Origin: Chrysomallon squamiferum
Taxonomy: Eukaryota > Mollusca > Gastropoda > Neomphalida > Peltospiridae
Length of the DNA stretch: 45,000 nucleotides
Reading direction: 5' to 3'
Assembly: GCA_012295275.1 (NCBI GenBank)
Contig: CM022668.1
Coordinates: forward strand, 13,278,022-13,323,021
The notes under the pieces were generated by a model. The model made no database searches. It saw only the letters and a program-made list of their open reading frames with translations, and was not told where the DNA came from. The position numbers were made by a program, and so were the translations under genes. The first letter of the stretch is position 1. Every line of letters starts with the position of its first letter. This document shows positions 24,594-39,691 of the stretch, piece by piece.

Positions 24594-24817
24594 ATGTTAA
24601 ATTCAGAGGTGTTGGATGTCATTCTAACTGTCATGATTTGTGTAGTCGTATTCCTCGGGAACTTTGTCCTAAGTAAGAGACTTGCCTGTGTCCGAATGTC
24701 CGACCAGCAAGAAATCCTTCTTGAATGTTTCTGTAAACACGTACAGTATGGAATCTGTTTCTTGATAGTTTATTACCTTTTCAGTCGATTTGTGAACAGC
24801 TAGAATTACATACAACT
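24594..24817 (+). repeat. Duplicated block upstream of tRNA-Pro AGG, copy A
   Basis: The first of three near-identical blocks (others at 25303-25526 and 26640-26863), each ending at an AGG tRNA gene. It has a fortuitous open frame of 69 codons with two hydrophobic stretches. Differences between copies often change the amino acid, and copy C has an early in-frame TGA. It therefore looks like co-duplicated flank rather than a coding gene. Confidence 0.8.
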
Positions 24818-24889
24818 GGCTCGTTGGTCTAGGGGTATGATTCTCGCTTAGGGTGCGAGAGGTCCCGGGTTCGAATCCCGGACGAGCCC
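24818..24889 (+). tRNA. tRNA-Pro (AGG), copy 2
   Basis: Intact body with AGG anticodon. The upstream 210 bp (24594-24803) are nearly identical to the sequence before the AGG genes at 25527 and 26864. The next UGG gene starts exactly 156 bp after this one starts, the same offset as at 25527/25683. Confidence 0.96.
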
Positions 24890-24973
24890 CATTAACAAAA
24901 ACAAATATTTTTTATTATTAATAATAATACTAGCTATTTGGTGAAATACAATATAAAATTGTATTTCTAACGT

Positions 24974-25045
24974 GGCTCGTTGGTCTAGGGGTATGATTCT
25001 CGCTTTGGGTGCGAGAGGTCTCGGGTTCGAATCCCGGACGAGCCC
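24974..25045 (+). tRNA. tRNA-Pro (UGG), copy 5
   Basis: Intact body with TGG anticodon. The leader at 24930-24973 is a slightly different version (CTAGCTATTT) shared only with the copy before 25683, which supports a recent tandem duplication of about 709 bp. Confidence 0.96.
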
Positions 25046-25302
25046 AAATAACATTTTAATACTATTCTTTTTTATTTATTATTTCTGAGATATTTTGCTA
25101 AATGGAGATTAGTATATGTAATATTACTTGTAACAAGTATACAGATAATATTATAGTATATAAACATATATATGGATAAATAATAATCAGTCAGTTTATA
25201 TATAAAATAAATAAATAAGACCATAAGACTTGGAAAAACTTGTCTGAACAGTCAGTAAGTTAGTTAACATAATTCATCATATAAGAAATTCCATGGTGAC
25301 GA

Positions 25303-25526
25303 ATGTTAAAGTCAGAGGTGCTGGATGTCATTCCAACTGTCATGATTTTTGTAGTCGTATTCCTCAGGAACTTTGTCCTAATTAAGAGACTTGCCTGTGT
25401 CCGAATGTCCGACCAGCAAGAAATCCTTCTTGAATGTTTTTGTAAACACGTACAGTATGGAATCTGTTTCTTGATAGTTTATTACCTTTTCAGTCGATTT
25501 GTGAACAGCTAGAATTACATACAACT
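25303..25526 (+). repeat. Duplicated block upstream of tRNA-Pro AGG, copy B
   Basis: The second copy, 709 bp after copy A, with a few substitutions. It belongs to the tandemly duplicated AGG-UGG segment. Confidence 0.8.
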
Positions 25527-25598
25527 GGCTCGTTGGTCTAGGGGTATGATTCTCGCTTAGGGTGCGAGAGGTCCCGGGTTCGAATCCCGGACGAGCCC
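25527..25598 (+). tRNA. tRNA-Pro (AGG), copy 3
   Basis: Intact body with AGG anticodon, 709 bp after the AGG gene at 24818, with matching 5' and 3' flanks. It is part of the second unit of the tandem duplication. Confidence 0.96.
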
Positions 25599-25682
25599 GA
25601 TTAACAAAAACAAATATTTTTTATTATTAATAATAATACTAGCTATTTTGTGAAATACAATATAAAATTGTATTTCTAACGT

Positions 25683-25754
25683 GGCTCGTTGGTCTAGGGG
25701 TATGATTCTCGCTTTGGGTGCGAGAGGTCTCGGGTTCGAATCCCGGACGAGCCC
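25683..25754 (+). tRNA. tRNA-Pro (UGG), copy 6
   Basis: Intact body with TGG anticodon, 709 bp after the gene at 24974 and with the same CTAGCTATTT-type leader (25639-25682). The 3' flank, however, switches to the TCTTTTTGTTGTAG type seen after 23719. The duplicated segment therefore ends at or near this tRNA. Confidence 0.96.
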
Positions 25755-26094
25755 AATCTGTCTTTTTGTTGTAGTTCTTGTTATTGTTATTATTATTATT
25801 ATTATGTACATATTTCAAGTCCCCAGTTACTAAGAATAATAATTAAATTAGTAAATAAATAAATTTTATCTGAATTTAATTTCTACAGTTATCTGTTGTT
25901 GTATAATTTAATTCGAAAGACGCCGAGTGAATGAAATTAAAGAGAGAAACCAAACGTTTTCTACTTTGTCCTTACGTAATAATCATTATTATGACGTCAT
26001 TTCATTATGACAAAAGTAATGTAGTGTTTATTAGATAGAAGTACTGTTCTCTGTATAAGTGTATAACTGTAAGTAAATTTTTTGGTTTTCTTTT

Positions 26095-26178
26095 TTTCTT
26101 TTTTTCTTTCTTTCTTTCTTTCTTTCATTTTTTTTTTTTTTCTTTCTTTCTTTCTTTCTGTCTTTCTTTCATTCTGTC
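26095..26178. repeat. (TTTC)n array in a tRNA spacer
   Basis: TTTC tetranucleotides. A shorter version of the same array lies at 24112-24145 in the homologous spacer, so the repeat has expanded since the duplication. Confidence 0.85.
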
Positions 26179-26306
26179 TTTATCTAGTCACAATGATTAT
26201 GAAACAAACAATTTTCAGCCGATAATAAATACAATGTGTATAATAAATTTAAATTTAAATTTCTGGCTATTTTCGGAAATACAGTATGAAATGGTAATTT
26301 TAACGT

Positions 26307-26378
26307 GGCTCGTTGGTCTAGGGGTATGATTCTCGCTTTGGGTGCGAGAGGTCTCGGGTTCGAATCCCGGACGAGCCC
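26307..26378 (+). tRNA. tRNA-Pro (UGG), copy 7
   Basis: Intact body with TGG anticodon and leader at 26263-26306. The 3' flank is chimeric: its first bases (TTGTCTT) match the flank after 23719, and from about 26384 it matches the flank after 24274. This points to recombination or gene conversion at the tRNA edge. Confidence 0.96.
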
Positions 26379-26639
26379 TTGTCTTATTTTAATACTATTT
26401 TTTTCTATTTATTATTTCTGAGATTTTTTGCTAAATGAATATTAGTATATGAAATATTACTTGTAACAAGTATACAGATAATATTATAGTATATAAACAT
26501 ATATATAGATAAATAATAATCAGTCAGTTTATATATAAAATAAATAAATAAATAAATAAAGAAGACTTGAAAAAACTTGTCTGAACAGTCAGTAAGTTAG
26601 TTAACATAATTCATCATATAAGAAATTCCATGGTGACGA

Positions 26640-26863
26640 ATGTTAAATTGAGAGGTGTTGGATGTCATTCTAACTGTCATGATTTTTGTAGTCGTATTCC
26701 TCAGGAACTTTGTCCTAATTAAGAGACTTGCCTGTGTCCGAATGTCCGACCAGCAAGAAATCCTTCTTGAATGTTTCTGTAAACAGGTACAGTATAGAGT
26801 CTGTTTCTTGATAGTTTATTACCTTTTCAGTCGATTTGTGAACAGCTAGAATTACACACAGCT
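26640..26863 (+). repeat. Duplicated block upstream of tRNA-Pro AGG, copy C
   Basis: The third copy. A TGA four codons after the ATG position breaks the frame that is open in copies A and B. Confidence 0.8.
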
Positions 26864-26935
26864 GGCTCGTTGGTCTAGGGGTATGATTCTCGCTTAGGGT
26901 GCGAGAGGTCCCGGGTTCGAATCCCGGACGAGCCC
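26864..26935 (+). tRNA. tRNA-Pro (AGG), copy 4
   Basis: Intact body with AGG anticodon. It follows the third copy of the 210-bp upstream block and is the last tRNA before the Tc1-type insertion. Confidence 0.96.
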
Positions 26936-27114
26936 GACAGTGGAAAAATATTTTAAATGATTATTATTACTGTTAATTCAATTTTGTTTTCCTTTGTTTT
27001 GTTTCATTAATTTATTTAATTGGTTGATTTCTTAGATAACTACTGTAAACTGACACATATCAAACTATGAATATAATGAAAAACATTTGGTGATTGAAAC
27101 GTATAGCTTTAGTT

Positions 27115-28450
27115 ACAGTCGCCAATAAGCAGGTAACACAAAATAAAGGCTGTGATCATGTTTATTAGCCAAAACGTCCCCGCATGCAAACCACGTTACC
27201 AGTGCATGTGCACGTGCGGCATATGAAACCTTGAATACGAGGGTTACAAAAATGCAAAGTTTTCGAATAATTCTGATCCAACATCAAACAAATGCCACGA
27301 CTGAGTGAACAGCAACGAAACAACGCCATCGGCCGTCTACAAGCTGGTGAATCCTTCTCGGCCGTAGCCCGGGTGTTCCATGTATCCCCAAACACCATCT
27401 TGAGATTGTGATATCAGTTCCGGCAAAACCAAACAACACGTGACCGTCCCAGATACATACGTGTACTTCATCTACGGGAAAGAACTACCACGGCAACCTC
27501 TACTGTTTGAGCAATGCCAGGTCTGCGTAGAATATTGGCTCAGACAGTGCGCAGTCGTTTACGCGATGCAGGTATTCGAGCCAGACGGCCTGTAAGAAGA
27601 GTGGTTTTGACTCAACAACATCGTCGACTACGACGTCAGTGGTGTCAAGTGCACAGAGTCTGGCTTCAATTACGATGGAGAAGTGTCTGGTTTAGTGACG
27701 AGGCTCGATTTCTGCTTCGTCGAGCTGATGGAAGATGTCGAGTTTACAGACGTCGTGGTGAACGTTCTGCTGAAAACTGCATACAGGAAGCGGACAAATT
27801 TGGTGGTGGTAGTGTGATGGTGTGGGCAGCAATCTCATACACTGGCAGGACCAACCTGGTTTACATCCAAGGCAAATTAACGGCACAGAAATACCGAGAT
27901 AAAATTTTGCAGCCACATGTCGCTTCAATTATGAATAATGGCAATGATGTGTTCCAGCACGACAATGCGAGACCACATACAGCCAGACTTCAACAACGTC
28001 CTACAGCTGATGGAAGCTCCTGCCTTGGCCCTCTAAATCTCATGATTTGAACCCTATAGAACATTTATGGGACGAGTTGGATAGACGACTAAGGCAGCAT
28101 CAACCACAGCCACAGAATCGTCCTCAGTTGGCATTATTACTACAGACAGAGTGGGCCACCATCCCACAAGGTGTAATTCGTAATGTCATTACTGCCATGG
28201 GAAGGAGATGTCAGGCAGTTCTGGACTCCCATGGTGGGCACACAAGGTATTGATATTATACTGTTATAACCTTGAACTTTAACCTTTTCAATATAATACC
28301 ATCAATATTAATGAATTGCGAAAGTGTGTGTAAAATGTGAACATTTCTGCTACTTTCTGTTGATCCATTAGATAGATACTCCCAATGTCAATAAAATCTA
28401 CTTTTGTGTTTCAATTTTGTTAGAGTACGTTATTGAAGTTAACTGTATCT
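27115..28450 (+). mobile_element. Decayed Tc1/mariner element inserted in the tRNA array (ends approximate)
   Basis: The transposase relic is flanked by about 170 bp upstream and 200 bp downstream of sequence unlike the array spacers. TACAGT at about 27114 and ACTGTA at about 28442 are possible TA-flanked ends. Inward sequence from these two points does not form a convincing inverted repeat by eye, so the borders are tentative. Confidence 0.55.
27292..28251 (+). pseudogene. Tc1-type (DD34E) transposase pseudogene
   Basis: An intact copy would cut and paste its own element. The N-terminal helix-turn-helix region reads MPRLSEQQRNNAIGRLQAGE, followed by TTRDRPR. The catalytic triad motifs are FSDEARF (first Asp), DNARPH (second Asp) and NPIEHLWDEL (Glu), as in Tc1-like elements. 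It ends GGHTRY and a stop codon. The gene is dead: there are in-frame TGA codons after ILRL and after TATSTV, and frameshifts between DNARPH and SKSHDLNP. It lies between tRNA genes at 26864 and 28675, and the interruption is clearly secondary to the array. Confidence 0.92.
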
Positions 28451-28674
28451 GCGGTATGAAACACATATATGAAACATTTATATATATATATATAAAAAAT
28501 ATTAATATTAATCATATTTTCAACTATTCAGACCGGTATAAATAAAAATGTACAAAAATTGTTACGGTTACATGATTATGACGTCATTTAACATGAACGA
28601 AATTATTATTTGTAATTATCTACAATTCTGTCTAATTGGTTTTCAAATAGTCGAGAACAGACTGCAATATGTGT

Positions 28675-28746
28675 GGCTCGTTGGTCTAGGGGTATGATTC
28701 TCGCTTTGGGTGCGAGAGGTCTCGGGTTCGAATCCCGGACGAGCCC
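28675..28746 (+). tRNA. tRNA-Pro (UGG), copy 8
   Basis: Intact body with TGG anticodon, the first gene after the transposon. The leader is a different type (28561-28674), containing TGACGTCA at 28579. That leader recurs at 29108-29220 without a tRNA. The 3' flank is the TGTCTTTTTGTTG type with a T5 terminator. Confidence 0.96.
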
Positions 28747-29350
28747 ATGTCTTTTTGTTGTTGTTGTTGTTGTTATTGTTATTATTATTATTATTAATAT
28801 TATTATATACATATTTCAAGTCACCAGTTACTAAGAATAATAATTAAATTAGTAAATAAATAAATTTTATCTGAATTTAATTTCTAGTTATCTGTTGTTG
28901 TATAATTTAATTCGAAAGACGCCAAGTGAATGAAATTAAAGAGAGAAACCAAACGTTTTCTACTTTGTCCTTACGTAATAATCATTATTATGACGTCATT
29001 TCATTATGACAAAAGTATTGTAGTGTTTATTAGATTGAAGTACTGTTCTCTCTATAATTGTATAACTGTAAATAAATTAACGGTATAAATAAAACTATAC
29101 AAAAATTGTTACGGTTACACGATTATGACGTCATTTAACGTGAACGAAATTATTATTTGTAACTATTTACAATTCTGTCTAATTGGTTTTCAAATAGTCG
29201 ATAACAGACTGTAATACGTGTCTTTATTTAGTCACAATGATTATGAAACAAACAATTTTCTGCCTGTATTTAACACAATATGTATAATAAATTTATATTT
29301 AAATTTCTGGCTATTTTGGGAAATACAGCATGAAATGGTAATTTTAATGT

Positions 29351-29422
29351 GGCTCGTTGGTCTAGGGGTATGATTCTCGCTTTGGGTGCGAGAGGTCTCG
29401 GGTTCGAATCCCGGACGAGCCC
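29351..29422 (+). tRNA. tRNA-Pro (UGG), copy 9
   Basis: Intact body with TGG anticodon and the common 44-bp leader at 29307-29350. The downstream T5 run and the long T tract near 29466 are possible terminators. Confidence 0.96.
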
Positions 29423-29657
29423 TAAATATATTTTTCTTTCCTTTTATTTATTTTATTTTATTATTTTTTTTTTTTTTTTTTAAATTACATTTTAATTGCG
29501 TATATAAATAAGTAACAACGAAAACAATTTTGTCATGGCTGTTTAAATATGGTAATTACGATGTCATTATGAAACGTATCTTTTTATTATTTAGTGAAAC
29601 TACTTTTTGTTTTGCTACAGTTTCAGTTAATTTGTGAAGTTAACATTGCATGCATAT

Positions 29658-29729
29658 GGCTCGTTGGTCTAGGGGTATGATTCTCGCTTAGGGTGCGAGA
29701 GGTCCCGGGTTCGAATCCCGGACGAGCCC
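29658..29729 (+). tRNA. tRNA-Pro (AGG), copy 5, last of the array
   Basis: Intact body with AGG anticodon. The upstream segment (CAGTTTCAGTTAATTTGTGA) is a diverged relative of the block before the other AGG genes. No tRNA gene was seen from here to 45000. Confidence 0.96.
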
Positions 29730-30491
29730 AATATATTAGAAACATTTTTTTAAAATATTTTTTTTATAATAATTATTTTTTATTACTGGCTTATCTTATG
29801 TTTATTTATTTTATTTTATTTTTGTTGAATATAGCAATAGACATCACTTAAATCACGTATTTAATCCTATATCATGTCCCTAAAATTCCAATTTTTCATT
29901 TAATACTTTTTAAGACTTTGATATTTACATAGTATAACACTAAATTAACACTTTAAAAATAATAATAATAATAAAATAAAATTAAACAAAGATTTGTATA
30001 TAAATAGATATATAAAAATTAATAATAAAAAAAATAAAAATAAATAGTAATTGAATTTGATTAAAATAAAATTTAAAATGAAATAAAATAAAATATAAAA
30101 ACAGAATAGGGCAGACAGAATACAATAAACTAAAAATAAACACATATACGCAACAAATAAGAAACAACAAACGCTAGAAATCATTGTCAATTGTCTTTAT
30201 TCTCAAAAGACGTACATATAATATACCCTTGCTATGTTGTACATTCACATCTACGCTGACTGGCACCTCACATCCGTCCGTTCGTTCGTCCATCTATCTG
30301 TCTATCATGCTTTTTTCTCTCCTTGTGTTCATTCATTCTTCCACACGTAAATGGGTATTCATTTATTTAGGGGGGAAAAGCCCAACATGGCTACAGACAA
30401 GCAGAGGTAGCAAAAATCCATTTGTATTCGAGATTAATCTATCTTAATAATACAGAGAGATTTATCCACAGATTAAGCTAATCTCGTCCCA

Positions 30492-30533
<42 letters not shown>

Positions 30534-30663
30534 ATAATTAAAAAAATAAATAATAATAAAAATTGTTTTAAATTTATGATGTTGTATTAAGGAAAGAGAG
30601 ATTGATGGCATTCCACAGAAACTATTTTTAATAGTAATAGTAATAGTAGTAGTAGTAGTAGTA

Positions 30664-30753
<90 letters not shown>

Positions 30754-30824
30754 TATATTTTCATTTATGATGGTATAGTGAAGGAACAAAGAAAGCTACC
30801 CGATTCCAAAGAAAACGTTTCTGA

Positions 30825-30865
<41 letters not shown>

Positions 30866-31565
30866 GACAGTAACAGGAAGAGGTAAAATTTGGTAGGATC
30901 CACTTTAAAATTAATGAAAAATTCATTAAAATCCCCCAACCCAATGAAACATTAATTCTAAATTCATCCCATTAAAAATAATTTAATAATACAAAAATTA
31001 AATAATAATAATAATAATATTAAAAACAAGATTTATGTTTTAATTATGTATGGGTGATGTTAGTTTATAAAAATTTTTTTTTAAAATACCAGTAAATAAA
31101 TATTATTAAAACTCTATTCTGTTGTTACACCATTTATATATCAAACTAAACCAAACCAAATGACGTTTAGAATGAAAGTTAATTATAAATATAATTTATA
31201 AACAATTATTTTGCAAGGTTGAAATAAAAAAATTTAATAAAATTCTCAAAACCTTCTCAGATCTTTTGTAGCCATGAAGCTTAGTCATAATTAATGTAAT
31301 TTTTAGGTCTAGGAATAATTAAGCTTAATTAATCATAATAAATTAATGAAACTTAAAAATCCTAGAAAAAAAAAAGTTTAAATTTGCTAATTATTTTTAG
31401 GAATGTGTATATAAATTAAGAAAAAAGGGTGCTGGTTTTTTCAAAACTGAATTTTTAGTGTTTTTAAGTATCTGTTGTTTGTCTTTTATTTCAAAATTTT
31501 AAACTTTAAGATTTATAATTAAGACAGTTTTATTATTAATTTCTAAAATATCAGTGACTACTAGG

Positions 31566-31613
<48 letters not shown>

Positions 31614-32044
31614 TCTTAATTTAAAGCAACAAAATCCAATATATTGTACAAGCATATATGTGTTCTGGACCAAAAAAATAATAATAATAAATAAAATAAA
31701 AATAAATGAATTTCATGAAGCAGTCCATTTCAGACATGAAATTTAGCCATTTCAGTCCAATATGGACAGTTTTGTAACTGCTATATATAGATACACTAGT
31801 AAATACAAAGATTAGCCCCTCTCTCTCTCTCTCCTCTCATTTAGTGAGTAATATAAATAGAATCCATTTACACACACCACCCACAATTTACTTAATTAAG
31901 TGTATTAAATAATAATAATAATAATAGGAGAACGTTTTTTTGTTTGTTTTCTTAGCTTGCACACCAGTCTTATAAGACTGAGTCCCCATAAAAACCCCAA
32001 AATTGTACTATTTCTCATTTTGTCAAAGTTTTTATGATAAGCAA

Positions 32045-32079
<35 letters not shown>

Positions 32080-32732
32080 ATGAACAAATTATATAACTGA
32101 AAAAAAAAATAAAAAATAAATAAAAAAAATAATTAAATAAATAAATAAATCAAAACAAACCAAAAAAAAACTGACATACAAATGTCATTTCTCAAATTAT
32201 TTGTATATATATACTCAGTCAAAATAATACATATCATATAAAATAACATATTTATATAGAGGACAAAGCTACATCTATGTTTTAAATACAATTTACAGCA
32301 ATGGCCTTCCAAAACGCCAAGAACAAGGATGGGGGAAATTCTCGGAAATCAAATCAAATACACATTATAATTTAATTTTATTTTAATTTAAAAAGTGGGG
32401 AAAATCTGGTAGTATTTATGTTTGAAGTCGAAAGATGCAACAGTTTTTAAGGATATTTAGATTAAGTGATTAAAAAGCTGCAGAAATTTATATGAAAAAA
32501 ATAAATTAAAAAATAAAAATAAAAATATAAAAAATACAATATAATGCAAAATTAAGCTAAAATCTAAATGAAGATTAATATATTAACCTTAAAGAATTCA
32601 AATCGTAAATATTACTTCTCTTTTTTTTAAACTATTATTTTTTTTTTTTTTTGTAAGTATATTCCAAGAAAACATCCATGGAAAAAAAAAGAAAAAGTTG
32701 CATTTATATACATACAATCATATTATTTTTAA

Positions 32733-32763
<31 letters not shown>

Positions 32764-32972
32764 ATGCCTTCTGCTCATGATAATTTTTACATTTTCACTG
32801 GATCTGCTGAAGAAAGAAAATAGAAGATATTAAACACATACATTTTTTATTATTATTACTTTTTTTAAATTCTAAAACATCCTAACATCACAACCAATTA
32901 CCAACTGAAATTAAAATGGGAACCCCCCCACTCCATCCCAGATCTGGCCTTCATGATCTTCATATATATAAC

Positions 32973-33007
<35 letters not shown>

Positions 33008-33286
33008 CAATCAATCAAAATAACCACATTTAAAATAACCATAATGGTCACATATTCATCAAACATTCTATCAATATTCATTTCAAACAGATCCATAAAA
33101 AAAAAAAAAAAAAAAAAAAAAATCCAACATGCACAAAAAAAACCTCACGAGCATTTTTTTTTACGATTTCTTTCCCCACGATTTTTTTTTTTTTTTTTTT
33201 TTTTTTGATACACGACCCAAATTTTTTTTTTTCATCCTTCCTTCCTTCTTATCCCCACCCTGAATACATATTTCTATTTTTTTAAG
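29730..33286. other. AT-rich region between the tRNA array and UBE2E
   Basis: It holds A runs (30496-30528, 31569-31608), a TAG/TAA array (30635-30752), (AAAT)n (30824-30862), several T runs (32045-32075, 32729-32759, 33182-33206) and (AAT)n (32974-33007). The part nearest 33286 probably includes the UBE2E 3' UTR on the minus strand, but no single poly(A) site can be chosen. No other gene was recognised. Confidence 0.7.
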
Positions 33287-36256
<2,970 letters not shown>

Positions 36257-36260
36257 AATA

Positions 36261-36875
<615 letters not shown>

Positions 36876-37899
36876 TTGAAATTAATTGCGTTTTTTTTTT
36901 TTTTTATTTTTTTTTTTTTTTTTTGAAATTTTTGAATTTTTTTTTTTTTTTTTTTTTGAAAGTAAATGTGAAATATAATAATTTGTAAATATTTTAAAAA
37001 AATAATGAGTTATTCTGTATTAGCGATAAATAAATAAATAAATAAATAAACAAAGAGACATATGAATAAAGAAATATTAAAAAATTCAAACACTAACCAC
37101 TTCAAAATAGACTGGTAATGTGATAGCTGTATTAAAGCAAAACAATGGAAGAAAGAAAATACAAAAAAATAAAAATATAAAATGTATTTGTACAAAATGT
37201 CAGTTATTTTAACAAATCAAAGACTTCATAAAAATAACATCTGACTAAAACGTACTGCAGAATAAAATGTAAAAGAGAAAACAAATTTTGTTTTTCTGTT
37301 TTTAATATTTCAAGATTTTCAATAAATCAGAAACTTGCTGTCTTACAACAGTTCAGGAAAATAGTTCAAAAATTAAAAATATAAACTAAATAATTTTTTT
37401 TTAAATGAAAGAAAAATAATAAAACAAAAATAAATAATAAGAAAAATAATAGTAACAATAATAATAATAAGAAGAATAAGAAGAAGAATAAGAAGAAGAA
37501 TAAGAATAAGAATAATAATAAGAAGAAGAAGAAGAAATAAATGAAAAACGGAAGAAATAATGGTTACAATAGTAGTAAAATACAAGAAGAGAGAAAGAAA
37601 AAAAGATGTAAATATGATTATTATTTATCTTTCTAAGTAAAACGTACTCAGGCTGAACCAAAACCATCCCAGTTTGACTTGACGTTGTAAAACAGTACTT
37701 GAATTGTACACACCCACTCAGTTTAATGTAACAGTAACAAACTGACAAATAAATTCAACCTAGCCCCCTTTGCCTGCTGTCCTCTACACTGTAATTTTAG
37801 TGCAGCGACAAAACTAAACAAGGGTGCTATTCTTCAACAGTTAAATATACAAAAATACACTGAACCTCCCCTCCTGAAAAAACAACAACATATGCATAA

Positions 37900-37953
<54 letters not shown>

Positions 37954-38078
37954 TGTATAAAATAAAAGACAGTAGCTGTAGCTGTAGGTGTAGTAGTAGT
38001 GGTGGTGGTAGTGGTAGTGATAATGGTGAAAGTGTGCTATAATGGTTATACTAGTAGTAATTGTAGTGGTAACAGTAA

Positions 38079-38118
<40 letters not shown>

Positions 38119-39657
38119 TGTTGTTGTTGTTGTTGTTGTGGTGGTGGTGGTTGCAGCTATGGTAATGATAGTAGTAAAGGTAGTAACAGCAGCAGTAGTA
38201 ATAATAATAATAATAATAAAATAATAATAACAACAACAACTACAATAATAATAATTAATGGATTCAACTAACATTAAATATCAAACCACCTTCAACAAGA
38301 AAAAAAATAAAAACAAAAAAAACCAAAACCAAAATAACTAAATAAATAAATAATTAGAAAAAAAGAATTAATAAAAATAATAAAAAGTATATGAGAACTT
38401 CAGAAACGAACATTTTTTCTTTACTGCCTAAAGCTTAGCCTGCATAATTACGTTCAGTTTTATTTAGATTAATCTGTTTATGTAACAAGTGTTATTGTTT
38501 TCTTAGCGCATAAAAACTTTAGAATATTTATAATGTGTCCTCAAGCATTTTGGACTTAAGATAGATATTGTATCTGTAATAATAACAATAACAATAATCT
38601 AGGTTAGAGCCATTTGAAAGTTAAAGCTCAACCCATTGTAGTGTTAATAGTTATTTGATGGGACACCTATATAAATAAACTTTTTTCATTTATTTATTTA
38701 TAAACCTTTTAAATTTTTAAATTTAAATTTCATTTTTAAAATTATTTATTTCTTTATATTTTTGATTATTTATTTATTTATTTATTTATTTATTGTAATG
38801 ATGAAAAAATTTAAAAACTTATTGATTAATCTTGTTGAATAACAAAACTGTCATAAATAAATAATTTCTGTACTGTGATGAAAAAATGCAAAAGTTAATG
38901 TAAATTATACTACTTTATAGTAAAAAAAATAATTTTAAAATTAAAAAAAAAATAAAAAAATAAAATAAAATATAGTAATAGTAGTAGTAACAACAACAAC
39001 AATAATAACATAACTTGGATTTATGCATACATTAAAGCTTGGCTAAAAAAAAAAATAAAAAAAAAAAAAATAGATGTAACTTCTCCATCTAGATTTATTA
39101 GTAAGAACTGAAGATTATGAAATGACTAAATATGACAATATGACATAACCAAGCCACTGTTATGAAGATAAATTCAAACATCTAACATACATGAAAATAT
39201 TCTCTTTATAACCAAAACAGCATTAAAATAACAAAACATTTTACACAGATCTTTTGCCGTAACTGGTAAAATTATTTAACAAAAGTTTTGTTCTGATTTT
39301 TCTTTACAATTAATTGCCTAACGCTTGTAGACTTTGTAAACTGTTGTAGATCTTTACTATCCAAGTAATTATGTTCAGTTACTTATCATGTCCATCTCAA
39401 AATTAATTTAATTTGTGTGTGCATAAGACAAAAAGAACTGTGTTTATACTATTGATCTCTATTCACAACAATGGTATGGTATGTGCCTGCATCCAGTTCA
39501 AGGTTCAAGCATGCCCATCTCTGGGATCACCAGGGATGGGTTGGTTCTGGGACAGAAGAGGGGATGGGGGAAGAAGGAGTAAAGTATTTGAAGTGGGCAA
39601 TTTGGAATAAGCACTGAATGCTTTTTAGTTAATAAGATCCATAAGTGTTAAATCTTT

Positions 39658-39691
<34 letters not shown>

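Noticed and set aside
24848-25811. Minus-strand open frames containing [13 protein letters not shown]
   Set aside because: These are antisense translations of the tRNA-Pro genes, a common false-protein artefact. The same peptide recurs at every tRNA copy.
27115-28450. Candidate terminal inverted repeats of the Tc1 element at TACAGT and ACTGTA
   Set aside because: Apart from the first four bases, the inward sequences do not match convincingly, so I give the ends as approximate instead of calling inverted repeats.
39413-39610. 65-residue frame with GMGWFWDRRGDGG
   Set aside because: It matches no family, has no splice context and lies in a probable intron of a gene on the opposite strand.
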